Source of the DNA: DAOUAG01 sp034432935
Lineage (GTDB): Bacteria; Chloroflexota; Dehalococcoidia; SM23-28-2; RBG-16-64-32
Direction: 5' to 3'
Assembly: GCA_034432935.1 (NCBI GenBank)
Contig: DAOUBD010000039.1
Coordinates: 1-6,719, forward strand
Length of the DNA stretch: 6,719 bases
Part shown: one piece after another, positions 1-6,075 of the stretch
Numbering within the stretch: the stretch's first letter is position 1
Layout of the letters: each line of letters begins with the position of its first letter
Program-made: the position numbers and the translations under genes
Notes under the pieces: model-generated
The model's input: only the letters and a program-made list of their open reading frames with translations
Told to the model about the DNA's origin: nothing
Database searches by the model: none

Positions 1-918
1 GCGGTGTCCAGCGCCACCTCAGTGCCCGCCAGCCCAGCCTCCTGGTCCGTCACCTGCACGAACCCATCGAGCCATAACTTCACCGTGACGGCTAACGCAA
101 CCATCGACCAGCTCCACGTCTCCGATCCCAACACCTCTAATAACACCGGCTCCGGGACGACGACGGTGAACATCACGCCGGTTTCGGCTAACTTCACGGT
201 GCACAAGGACTTCAACGACAACAACCCGATGTCCGTCACGGTCTCTCTCTCCTGCGCCAGCGGCAGCGTATCGCCGGCGTCCGCCAACGCCTCGGAGTCG
301 AGCCCAGCCGTCTTCACCGTGACGGGGGCCTCGGGCGACCCCACCTGTACGGCTACCGAGAGCCCGATACCGCCCGGGTACTCGTCTACCGGCACGTGCT
401 CTGCCGCCCTGAGCGCTGGCCAGTGCACTATCACGAACACCCTTGTCACACCGCCCCCGCAGGGTACATCGACCTTCATCGTCCTTAAGGACTTCAGCGA
501 CGACAACCCCATGTCGGTCACTGTGTCCCTATCCTGCGCCAGCGGGACCGTGACGCCGGCCTCGGCCAGCGTTTCGGAGTCCAGTCCCGCCAGCTTCCTG
601 GTGCAAAACTACATCGGCAACCCGATGTGCACGGCCACAGAGAGTCCGATACCTACGGGCTACTCGTCGACGGGCGACTGTAGCGCCCCGGTCCTCACCG
701 GCCAGTGCACCATCACCAACACGCTGTTGCCGCCGGGCGGTGGCGGCACGCCGAACCCCGTCGGGGGCATCGTCGGCCTGATAGGCGCGGGCCCAGCGGA
801 AGGCGCCCAGGAGGAGACCCCGGGCAGCGCCTCGCTGTCGTTGGCCCTCTTGGCGGCCGGCCTGCCCGTGATATTGGCGGCTGGCCTTTGGGTGGGCCGC
901 AAGCGCAACCCACAGTAG
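1..918 (+). CDS. Repeat-containing surface protein, C-terminal membrane anchor (5' end outside window)
   Basis: The frame is open from base 1, so the GTG at 4 is probably an internal Val codon and the true start lies upstream. Residues here are counted from that GTG (304 aa visible). Residues ~15-57 resemble the end of a DUF11/CARDB-like beta-sandwich (pattern SDPNTSNNT followed by T-V-N-I). Two tandem 84-residue repeats follow (64-147 and 158-241), each with four Cys at matching places (84, 115, 132, 141 and 178, 209, 226, 235), which could form two disulfides per repeat. A Gly/Pro-rich spacer leads to a hydrophobic segment (~276-297) and a GRKRNPQ tail, a stop-transfer anchor that would leave the repeats outside the cell. 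No LPxTG motif is seen. A terminator follows directly. The role is unknown; adhesion or surface-layer structure is an inference from architecture only. I am sure it is coding and exposed, not what it does. Confidence 0.85.
   Translation, partial: AVSSATSVPASPASWSVTCTNPSSHNFTVTANATIDQLHVSDPNTSNNTGSGTTTVNITPVSANFTVHKDFNDNNPMSVTVSLSCASGSVSPASANASESSPAVFTVTGASGDPTCTATESPIPPGYSSTGTCSAALSAGQCTITNTLVTPPPQGTSTFIVLKDFSDDNPMSVTVSLSCASGTVTPASASVSESSPASFLVQNYIGNPMCTATESPIPTGYSSTGDCSAPVLTGQCTITNTLLPPGGGGTPNPVGGIVGLIGAGPAEGAQEETPGSASLSLALLAAGLPVILAAGLWVGRKRNPQ
193..726 (+). repeat. Two in-frame tandem repeats of 252 bp (84 codons)
   Basis: Unit 1 covers 193-444 and unit 2 covers 475-726, a period of 282 bp including a 30-bp linker. 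By hand alignment they have no insertions or deletions and 62 of 84 identical residues. The best-conserved blocks are KDF, NPMSVTVSLSCASG, CTATESPIP, GYSSTG and GQCTITNTL. Many nucleotide differences fall at third positions, so this looks like an older duplication kept under protein-level constraint. The unit is reminiscent of prealbumin-like/DUF5979-type surface repeats, but I cannot confirm a family. Confidence 0.9.
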
Positions 919-948
919 GGGCCCAGCACCTGCGACACCGACGAGAAA

Positions 949-979
949 GAGCCGGCCCCGAAGGCCGGCTCCTCTTTTT
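949..979 (+). terminator. Intrinsic terminator after the repeat surface protein gene
   Basis: A perfect 9-bp GC-rich stem, GAGCCGGCC (949-957) with GGCCGGCTC (963-971), closes a CCGAA loop and is followed by CCTCTTTTT ending in five T (975-979). It lies 31 bp after the stop codon at 916-918. This is the clearest Rho-independent terminator in the window and separates gene one from the FG-GAP gene. Confidence 0.85.
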
Positions 980-983
980 CAGC

Positions 984-1018
984 GGAGCGAGAGGGGGATG
1001 AGTCGCTCCACTCGTCCC
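984..1018 (+). other. Two overlapping, mutually exclusive hairpins in an intergenic spacer
   Basis: Hairpin A pairs GGAGCGA (984-990) with TCGCTCC (1003-1009) across a 12-nt loop. Hairpin B pairs GGGATGAGT (995-1003) with ACTCGTCCC (1010-1018) across the 6-nt loop CGCTCC, with one G-U pair (999 with 1014). The right arm of A is base 1003 plus the whole loop of B, so both cannot form at once. No T-run follows. It lies between the terminator of the preceding gene and the putative promoter of the FG-GAP gene. It could be a leader switch, a DNA operator, or chance in GC-rich DNA. Confidence 0.35.
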
Positions 1019-1037
1019 GCAGTTTACTCACCCACCT

Positions 1038-1066
1038 TTGTCGAGCGGTTAAGGAACGGTTATCCC
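1038..1066 (+). promoter_or_regulatory. Weak candidate promoter of the FG-GAP lipoprotein gene
   Basis: TTGTCG (1038-1043) and TATCCC (1061-1066) are separated by 17 bp. The -35-like box matches the bacterial consensus in 4 of 6 positions, the -10-like box in only 3 of 6. Eight bases separate the latter from the ATG at 1075, so transcription would begin at or next to the start codon. TAAGAT (1071-1076) is a rival -10 box that would suit a start at GTG 1081 or ATG 1087. Confidence 0.25.
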
Positions 1067-1074
1067 AGGGTAAG

Positions 1075-2697
1075 ATGTCGGTGACAATGCGTGAACCAAC
1101 GTCCCACAGTGCGCCCACTACGCCCCGGAGCTTGGCCTGGGGCCTGCTGGCGGCGGTTGCCGCGGCACTCCTGGCGTCCTGCGGGGGCTCCAGCTCCAAC
1201 CCGGCGGCATCGCTTGAGCCCTCCGCCACACCAGACACCCTGCCTGTTGCGGCATCCGTCACCCTCTATGCCGCCGGCGCTAACGACACCGCCAGCGCTC
1301 TGGCCGCCGGCGACTTCAACGGCGACGGCATCGCCGACGTCGCTCTGGCCGCCGCCTTTGCCGACGGGCCAGACGGCGCCCGCCCCGACGCAGGGGAGAC
1401 GTACGTCTTCTTGGGCCCGTTTTCCCACGGCGAAACGCGGGACGCCGGCATGGGCCAACAGGACAGCACCATCTACGGGGCGCAACCCGGCGATCAAGCT
1501 GGCCGCAGCATCGCGGCGGCGGACGTCAACGGCGACGGGATCACGGATATCATCATCGGGGCCCCCTTCGCTGACGGCCCAGGCGGCTCGCGAACCGACG
1601 CCGGAGAGGCCTACGTGGTCTTCGGATCGCGCTCCCTGGGGCAACAGGCCCGGGAGGTAGACCTGGCTGCTGGCGCGGGCCTCGTCTTCCTGGGCGCCAC
1701 CGCCGGCGACCTGGCGGGCTTCGCCGTCACGGCCGCGCACCTGAACGGCGACGCCTACGCGGACATTATCGTGGGCGCCTTCTGGGCCGACGGGCCGTCC
1801 GACGCCCGCGACATGGCTGGCGAGGTTTACGCAGTGTTCGGCGGTCCCAGCCTGCCAACGACCATCGACGCCAGCGCCGGTCAGCAGGATGTCACGATTT
1901 ACGGTGCCGCCTCTGGCGATCGTTTGGGCGAAGGCGTCGCCGCGGGCGATATCAACGGCGACGGCCTGGACGACCTCGTCCTGCCGGCGCCCTTCGCTCC
2001 CAGTAAGACCGGCGTCGCCGCGGCCGGGCGGACTTACGTCATGTTATCCCCGGCCCCGCAATCCGTTGACCTGGCGGAGGGTTTCCCTGGGCCTGTTGTC
2101 TACGGCGCCGACGATGGCGACCAGTTGGGGCATGTCGTGGCCACGGGCGATGTGGACGGCGACGGGCGGGACGACCTGCTGTTGACGGCTGTCAGCGCCG
2201 ACGGGCCCGGCAACACGGTGGACCTAGCGGGGGAGGCGGTGCTAGTCCTGGCCAAGTCCCTCTTGGCGAGCGCCGAGACCGACGCGGCCGCGGGCGGAGG
2301 CGACACCACCATCTACGGCGCTGACGTGGAAGACCGGCTGGGCCGCAGCGCCGCCATCGGAGACGTAGATGGCGACGGGTTGGCCGACCTCCTCTTGGGG
2401 GCCCCCGGCGGCGATGGCCCCGGAGAGGACACTCCCCAGGCTGGCGACCTGTACCTCATCCCGGGCGGCCCTCTCCCCAAGGAGCTCCAGATGCCTAGGG
2501 GGGCCCTCACCTACTCCGGCCGCCAGGCTAACGGCCAACTGGCGTCCGAGGTTTTCGGGCGTCTACCCTTGGTCGCAGCCGACATCGACGGCGACGGCCG
2601 TGACGATATCCTGGTGTCGGCCCCGAATGCGGGCGGTCCCGGGGGCAGAACCAGCGCCGGGCAGGCGTTCATCCTTTTTGCAGGCCCGCTAAATTGA
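1075..2697 (+). CDS. FG-GAP repeat (integrin-alpha-like beta-propeller) lipoprotein
   Basis: This is a 540-aa exported protein. Residues ~18-35 are a hydrophobic signal segment ending in a canonical lipobox, L33-A34-S35-C36, so it should be lipidated on Cys36. Seven repeats follow, each with a calcium-binding-type loop of the DxNGDGxxD class, starting at residues 80, 150, 222, 292, 359, 430 and 503. Most are followed by GAP- or ADGPG-like stretches and AGExYVxFG, the signature of FG-GAP/VCBS propellers. Seven repeats equal the blade number of integrin alpha propellers, so the mature protein is probably one complete propeller. The third loop is degenerate: His222 replaces the first Asp and Ala227 replaces the Gly. 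Such proteins generally bind protein or carbohydrate ligands; no ligand or catalytic domain is visible. Start choice is uncertain: ATG 1075, GTG 1081 and ATG 1087 are all in frame without a good Shine-Dalgarno, and all keep the signal peptide. Confidence 0.93.
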   Translation: MSVTMREPTSHSAPTTPRSLAWGLLAAVAAALLASCGGSSSNPAASLEPSATPDTLPVAASVTLYAAGANDTASALAAGDFNGDGIADVALAAAFADGPDGARPDAGETYVFLGPFSHGETRDAGMGQQDSTIYGAQPGDQAGRSIAAADVNGDGITDIIIGAPFADGPGGSRTDAGEAYVVFGSRSLGQQAREVDLAAGAGLVFLGATAGDLAGFAVTAAHLNGDAYADIIVGAFWADGPSDARDMAGEVYAVFGGPSLPTTIDASAGQQDVTIYGAASGDRLGEGVAAGDINGDGLDDLVLPAPFAPSKTGVAAAGRTYVMLSPAPQSVDLAEGFPGPVVYGADDGDQLGHVVATGDVDGDGRDDLLLTAVSADGPGNTVDLAGEAVLVLAKSLLASAETDAAAGGGDTTIYGADVEDRLGRSAAIGDVDGDGLADLLLGAPGGDGPGEDTPQAGDLYLIPGGPLPKELQMPRGALTYSGRQANGQLASEVFGRLPLVAADIDGDGRDDILVSAPNAGGPGGRTSAGQAFILFAGPLN

Positions 2698-2710
2698 CGC
2701 TCCACCAGTC

Positions 2711-2739
2711 TGGACACGAGCCGCGCCTTCCCGTAAGCT
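2711..2739 (+). promoter_or_regulatory. Candidate promoter of the lipoprotein/lamin-tail operon, probably leaderless
   Basis: TGGACA (2711-2716) matches the -35 consensus in 5 of 6 positions. Exactly 17 bp later comes TAAGCT (2734-2739), which keeps T1, A2 and T6 of the -10 box. Only 7 nt separate the box from the ATG at 2747, so the predicted first transcribed base is at or beside the A of that ATG. No Shine-Dalgarno sequence lies between. This is the best-formed promoter candidate in the window. Confidence 0.5.
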
Positions 2740-2746
2740 CTGCCGC

Positions 2747-3178
2747 ATGAAGGGGGTTCGGCCAGTACCTGCGGCGCTCGGTGCGGCTCTTGCCGCCTTC
2801 CTCCTCCTGTCCCTCGCCTGCGGAAACGGCGGCGACGAGACCCCGTCTCGACAGGAGAGCTACCACGAAGGCCAGGTGCGGATCGAAATCGAGGTCCTGG
2901 ACACGGGGCTTGTGAAGGGGCATGCCTACGCCGATGCCAAGGACGGCTACAAGGTCGCGTCCATCAAGGTGACGGCCACCGACCACAAAGGGGCTTCCTG
3001 GAACGTCCTGGAACCTGAGAAGTCGGGGTCCGGCACTGCATCGGCCCAGACCTTCTTCGAGATCGTTGTCCAAGAGATCCCCCGGGGCAAGGAGTTGACC
3101 GTGACGGCCACGGCCACCTTCGAAGACGCCGGCGGAAACAAGGTGGAACGCATGGCCACGGACACCTGGCCACCGTAG
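2747..3178 (+). CDS. Small exported protein, probable lipoprotein, function unknown
   Basis: This is a 143-aa protein. Residues 1-24 form a signal segment ending LLSLAC; Cys25 followed by Gly-Asn-Gly-Gly fits a lipoprotein, although Ser at -3 is not the usual Leu/Val/Ile, so ordinary cleavage is possible. The mature part (~40-143) alternates short beta-strand-like stretches such as VRIEIEVLD, KVASIKVTATD, FFEIVVQEI and ELTVTATATFED, consistent with one Ig-like or other beta-sandwich domain. It has no other Cys. I do not recognise the family. The start is well fixed: no in-frame start or Shine-Dalgarno is seen in the few codons upstream and a promoter-like pair sits just before it. The next gene begins 30 bp after the stop with its own strong ribosome-binding site, so the two are probably co-transcribed. 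Confidence 0.85.
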   Translation: MKGVRPVPAALGAALAAFLLLSLACGNGGDETPSRQESYHEGQVRIEIEVLDTGLVKGHAYADAKDGYKVASIKVTATDHKGASWNVLEPEKSGSGTASAQTFFEIVVQEIPRGKELTVTATATFEDAGGNKVERMATDTWPP

Positions 3179-3196
3179 CCGCATGGGGGATCCGGG

Positions 3197-3203
3197 AGGA
3201 GGT
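3197..3203 (+). promoter_or_regulatory. Strong Shine-Dalgarno (AGGAGGT) of the lamin-tail gene
   Basis: AGGAGGT lies 5 nt before the ATG at 3209, a near-perfect anti-16S complement at good spacing. It fixes that start codon and shows that this organism does use Shine-Dalgarno initiation, at least inside operons. That makes its absence at the other starts informative. Confidence 0.85.
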
Positions 3204-3208
3204 CAACG

Positions 3209-3967
3209 ATGCGACTAGCTTTCCGCTACCTGGCGACTGCAACGGTGGCGTTGACGGCTGCCGGGCTTACCATTACCGTGGCCAACGCCGACCCCGGCAC
3301 GGCGGGAGCCCAGATCAAGAGCCTAGACTGTGCCTCCCAGCCGGAGGTTGTAGCTATCACCAACCTCAGCCAAGAGACCCAGGTCATGACGGGCTGGCGG
3401 CTCCTCAGCGACCCACCAGACCAGCAATCGTTCGACCTCGGGGTCATCGGCGCCCTCTCCCCCGGCGAGACGATCTACATCGAGAGCGGCCCCAACGCTC
3501 AGGGCGCCTTCGTCTGGTCCCACGATGAGATCTTCCGGGATGGCGACTCCACGGACTACGCCCGCCTCGTAAGCGCCGAGGGCACCTTCTTCGACGAGTT
3601 CCGATGCCCGGCGGCGACGACCCAGCCTGCGACCCCCACGCCGGGCGCCAACCTGGTTCCAAACGGCGGAGGCCCGCCCCTGCCACGCGGCGCCAGCCGC
3701 CTTCCGTTGGCGGTTGGCGCAGGCAGCCTGCTCTCAGCGCTGGGCCTGGCAGTGATCGTCGCGGCGGCTGCTGGCTCCTGGGCGGCCCGGCAGCCTGCCT
3801 TGGCGGCTGCCCTGCCGCCGGACAGCCGAAGGACGGCCCGAAGGCCAACGGAAGGGCGGCGCCAGAGCTCGGCATCGGGGAGGCTGTGGCTCGCGGCGGC
3901 GACCTTAGCGCTGGCAGCAGCCGCATCGTTGGCTATCGCCGACCGCCCGCGCAGGCGACGCCGCTAG
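3209..3967 (+). CDS. Lamin-tail-domain surface protein with double hydrophobic C-terminus
   Basis: This is a 252-aa protein. Residues 1-27 are a Sec signal peptide with a likely cleavage after A25-N26-A27. Residues ~34-133 fit the lamin tail domain (LTD), an Ig-like fold found in many bacterial surface and nuclease proteins: EVVAITNLS, then a GWRLLSD turn, an FDLG strand, LSPGETIYIESG and a late GDSTDYARL strand. Next come a short Thr/Pro linker (137-146) and the motif VPNGGGPP (150-157). A membrane segment (~166-193) is followed by an Arg-rich stretch (207-218), a second hydrophobic segment (~226-244) and the tail RPRRRRR. The LTD should face outside. Its role is unknown; LTDs often accompany DNA- or wall-associated proteins, but no partner domain is present here. 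The long C-terminus after the first membrane segment is odd. Alternative frames there show no membrane segment, so I see no sign of a frameshift. Confidence 0.88.
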   Translation: MRLAFRYLATATVALTAAGLTITVANADPGTAGAQIKSLDCASQPEVVAITNLSQETQVMTGWRLLSDPPDQQSFDLGVIGALSPGETIYIESGPNAQGAFVWSHDEIFRDGDSTDYARLVSAEGTFFDEFRCPAATTQPATPTPGANLVPNGGGPPLPRGASRLPLAVGAGSLLSALGLAVIVAAAAGSWAARQPALAAALPPDSRRTARRPTEGRRQSSASGRLWLAAATLALAAAASLAIADRPRRRRR

Positions 3968-4035
3968 GCCCCGAGCTAACATTCGCCCTCGCGGCAGCGT
4001 CAACCTTAACGGCAAGTAAACCTCACGTCTTCCAG

Positions 4036-4041
4036 TAGTCT
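4036..4041 (+). promoter_or_regulatory. Candidate -10 box for the gene at 4047, leaderless type
   Basis: TAGTCT keeps T1, A2 and T6 of the -10 consensus and lies 5 nt before the GTG start. No convincing -35 sits at 16-18 bp; TTAACG (4006-4011) is 24 bp away, too far for a standard promoter. The 79-bp gap after the lamin-tail gene holds no terminator that I can see, so read-through from upstream is also possible. Confidence 0.3.
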
Positions 4042-4046
4042 GTCCA

Positions 4047-5015
4047 GTGAAGAAACGATACGTTGGCCGCCGAGGCACCCACAGCACCGATTGGGTCTGG
4101 GAAGAGCCCACTGTACCCCAGCCCCGCCGGGCCAGGCTGCCGGGCCCATGGCTCCTGGCTCTGCTCGCCGCCGCCCTCGTCGCACTGGCAGCCGGCATCG
4201 CCGCCATCGCCATCATTCGGACTGGCGGTGGCCCGGAGGGCTACCCGGCTGTCACGCCGACCCCCGCAGCGACCGGCGCCCCCACCCTGCGGCCCTCCCC
4301 TCAACCGACGCCGCCGGTGACACCATCGGGCACCATCACATCGAGCCCTACGGCAAGCCCATCGCCTGCCGCGTCCCCCACCGCCCCCCCGCCCTCCCCT
4401 ACGGCATCGCCAGCGGCTGCCCCTTCCGGGATCCTGCTGGCCTGGTCGAAGGCCAGCCGCGCCTGGGACGCCTCGGGGACGGCTGGCCACGGTTACCGCG
4501 AGGGAGAAGCCGTGCCCCTCCTGTTGATCGTCCGTGGGACGAAGCCCTCGCAACAATACGCGGTCCACCTGTACTACGACTGTTCGTCCGGCGGAGCGAA
4601 CGCCATCGATTTTCTCACGGGAGTGCCCGAGGCGGCGCTAGAGGAGATCACCGGGGCGGCCGGAGGCCCGGGCCGTGCGCGCCCAGACGCGGCCATCCCT
4701 CTGCCCGATGACGCCGCCGTGACCTTCGATGACGCCAGGCCCGACGCCTCCCTCCGTTTGTGGGGGGGCACCTTCGCCTCGGCGCCACAACCGCCTTCAC
4801 CGCCGGGGCAGTGCGCCCAAGGCAAGACGGTGAACGTGGCTATCGTGGCCCGGCAAGAGACGGTCTACCTGCTTTGGGGAGCGCACCTGGCATCGGCAAA
4901 GGACTGGGGAGAAGGCAAGGGCGCCTCGTCGGCTACGGCGCCCTTCAGCGCTGGTGCCGGAGGGGGCGGTCCGTCAGTGTACGTCGCCTTCATTGGCAAA
5001 GATTTAGAGCCATAG
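4047..5015 (+). CDS. Signal-anchored extracellular protein with Pro/Thr stalk and uncharacterised ectodomain
   Basis: This 322-aa protein starts with GTG; an in-frame TAA at 4017 and no other start codon between leave this as the only sensible start. Residues 1-34 are a basic cytoplasmic N-terminus, 35-57 a hydrophobic signal anchor without a clear cleavage site, and 66-127 a Pro/Thr/Ser/Ala-rich stalk. The ectodomain (~128-322) carries YREGEAVPLLLIVRG, YAVHLYYD with GGANAIDFLTG, RLWGGTF, and LLWGAHLASAKDWGEGKGA. From memory, these match an unnamed extracellular domain (EGxxVP, GGxxAxDYLT, WGGHxAxxxDWGxGxSA) found in repeat-rich surface proteins of Chloroflexota and other bacteria; I cannot give a database name. 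Cys179 and Cys256 may pair. No catalytic residues are evident. It converges with the metal-binding gene, their stops 17 bp apart. Confidence 0.85.
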   Translation: MKKRYVGRRGTHSTDWVWEEPTVPQPRRARLPGPWLLALLAAALVALAAGIAAIAIIRTGGGPEGYPAVTPTPAATGAPTLRPSPQPTPPVTPSGTITSSPTASPSPAASPTAPPPSPTASPAAAPSGILLAWSKASRAWDASGTAGHGYREGEAVPLLLIVRGTKPSQQYAVHLYYDCSSGGANAIDFLTGVPEAALEEITGAAGGPGRARPDAAIPLPDDAAVTFDDARPDASLRLWGGTFASAPQPPSPPGQCAQGKTVNVAIVARQETVYLLWGAHLASAKDWGEGKGASSATAPFSAGAGGGGPSVYVAFIGKDLEP

Positions 5016-5032
5016 GCTCGCAGCCGGGCCCG

Positions 5033-6061
5033 CTAACGCAAGCAGCGGACGATCTCTGCGGCATTGGCCCTCATCATGGCCACGTACGTCCCGGCGCCCT
5101 CATCCTGAATATCGCTGTAGAGGGTGCAGAGAGGCACGCCGGCGGCCGCTGCCACCGCCGACATGGCCGTCGCATCATAGCCGTACTCGGCGAAGACGGC
5201 CGGCACTCCCCGCTCCCGGACCAGGGCAGCCAGGCGGTCGATATCCGCCTGTGAGGGTCGCATACCTGGCGCAGGCACCAAGAACCCCGCCACCTCCAAC
5301 CCGAAGCGGCGGGCGAAGTGGGAGAAGGAGTCGTGGTACGTCACCAGAAGACGCCGCTCGGCCGGTATGGCCTGGATCTCCGCCTGGAGCTCGGGCACCA
5401 GGTCGCGCAACTGCCGGGCATAGGCCGTAAAGTTGGCATCGTAGAAGTCCTTGCGCACCCCATCGTAAATGTCGAACTCGTCGGCGACGATCTCTGGGTA
5501 GACCAGGGCCAACAGGGGGTCCAGCCAGAGGTGGGCGTTGTCCTTCGCTTGCTCAGCGGTCAGGCCGCCACCCTGGGGCGAGTTGATGTTGGGGGCGAAG
5601 GGAACGACGTGGGCGCCCTCGTCCCGGTTGGCCTCGATCACCTGGTGCAGGTTTTCGTCCAGACCAAGGCCGTTGACAAAGAAGAAGTCCACGCCCTTCA
5701 TCCGGGCTATGTCCTCAGCCGTGGCCACGTAGGTATGCGGATCGGCGCCCGGAGGCACCAGAGAGAAGACCGTAGCGTTGTCCCCCCCGATGACGCGGAC
5801 GAACTCCTGCACGAAGGGCATGGTGACGGCCACCGATATCGGCAAGTCCATAGCGGTGGGGGAGCGCACCAGCGGCGGCTGCTGGCTCGCAGCGATGGGA
5901 CTGGGTGACGGCGCAAGCGACGGCTCCGGCTGACCGCCCTCCCCTGAGCAGGCCAGAAGCAATGAAGCCAACGCCGCGGCAAGGGCGGCTAGAACGTGCA
6001 CACGGCGCCTCAGGCGTAGGCGCCGGCGTCCTGGCCGGCCCCGTCTTGCTGGTCTAGACAT
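5033..6061 (-). CDS. Metal ABC transporter substrate-binding lipoprotein (ZnuA/TroA family, cluster A-I)
   Basis: This protein captures Zn2+ or Mn2+ outside the membrane and delivers it to an ABC permease. With the ATG at 6061 it is 342 aa: an Arg-rich n-region (4-20), a hydrophobic segment and lipobox L35-L36-A37-C38, a Pro/Ser linker (~46-70), then the two-lobed binding domain. Expected metal ligands are in place: His109 (GADPHTY), His177 (NAHLWLDP), His243 (TYHDSF) and Asp317 (LYSD), with Glu292 in FAEYG. A long helix (~265-285) should link the lobes. The His-rich loop common in Zn-specific members, between ligands one and two, is absent, so the metal cannot be assigned. A GTG at 6103 would add 14 residues; the ATG gives a more normal signal peptide. 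No permease or ATPase gene is in the window: downstream is a convergent gene and upstream an unrelated one. No Zur- or MntR-like palindrome is apparent. Confidence 0.93.
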   Translation of the reverse strand: MSRPARRGRPGRRRLRLRRRVHVLAALAAALASLLLACSGEGGQPEPSLAPSPSPIAASQQPPLVRSPTAMDLPISVAVTMPFVQEFVRVIGGDNATVFSLVPPGADPHTYVATAEDIARMKGVDFFFVNGLGLDENLHQVIEANRDEGAHVVPFAPNINSPQGGGLTAEQAKDNAHLWLDPLLALVYPEIVADEFDIYDGVRKDFYDANFTAYARQLRDLVPELQAEIQAIPAERRLLVTYHDSFSHFARRFGLEVAGFLVPAPGMRPSQADIDRLAALVRERGVPAVFAEYGYDATAMSAVAAAAGVPLCTLYSDIQDEGAGTYVAMMRANAAEIVRCLR

Positions 6062-6069
6062 CCTCCGAT

Positions 6070-6075
6070 AGGGTA
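6070..6075 (-). promoter_or_regulatory. Candidate -10 box for the metal-binding lipoprotein gene
   Basis: On the minus strand TACCCT lies 8 nt before the ATG at 6061. A GGAGG (6066-6062) abuts the ATG with zero spacing, too close to act as a normal Shine-Dalgarno. No good -35 is seen at 16-18 bp. The 91-bp gap from the upstream gene has no clear terminator, so co-transcription with that gene is an alternative. Confidence 0.3.

Noticed and set aside
660..1262. 200-aa open frame on the minus strand spanning the end of gene one, the terminator and the start of the FG-GAP gene
   Set aside because: It would cross a good terminator and two real gene ends, and its composition is low-complexity Arg/Pro/Ala without a domain.
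1060..1740. 226-aa open frame on the minus strand, antisense to the FG-GAP gene
   Set aside because: It mirrors the repeated GGCGACGGC-type codons of the propeller gene, has no recognisable domain or ribosome-binding site, and the plus-strand product is a clear seven-repeat protein. Long antisense frames are expected in GC-rich DNA.
3604..4038. Alternative plus-strand frame overlapping the end of the lamin-tail gene, considered as a frameshifted C-terminus
   Set aside because: It has no membrane segment or known motif, whereas the annotated frame gives two hydrophobic segments and a basic tail. I see no reason to invoke a frameshift.
4251..4430. Repetitive Pro/Thr/Ser codon tract considered as a DNA repeat or CRISPR-like array
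   Set aside because: No fixed repeat unit or spacing is present; it is simply a low-complexity protein stalk. The same holds for the tract at 6655-6719.
4023..4568. 181-aa minus-strand open frame opposite the signal-anchored gene
   Set aside because: Its Arg/Gly-rich runs are the complement of the Pro/Thr/Ala stalk codons; no domain is visible.
5318..5908. 196-aa plus-strand open frame opposite the metal-binding lipoprotein gene
   Set aside because: The minus strand encodes a family with all its expected ligand residues; this frame is its shadow and has no start signal.
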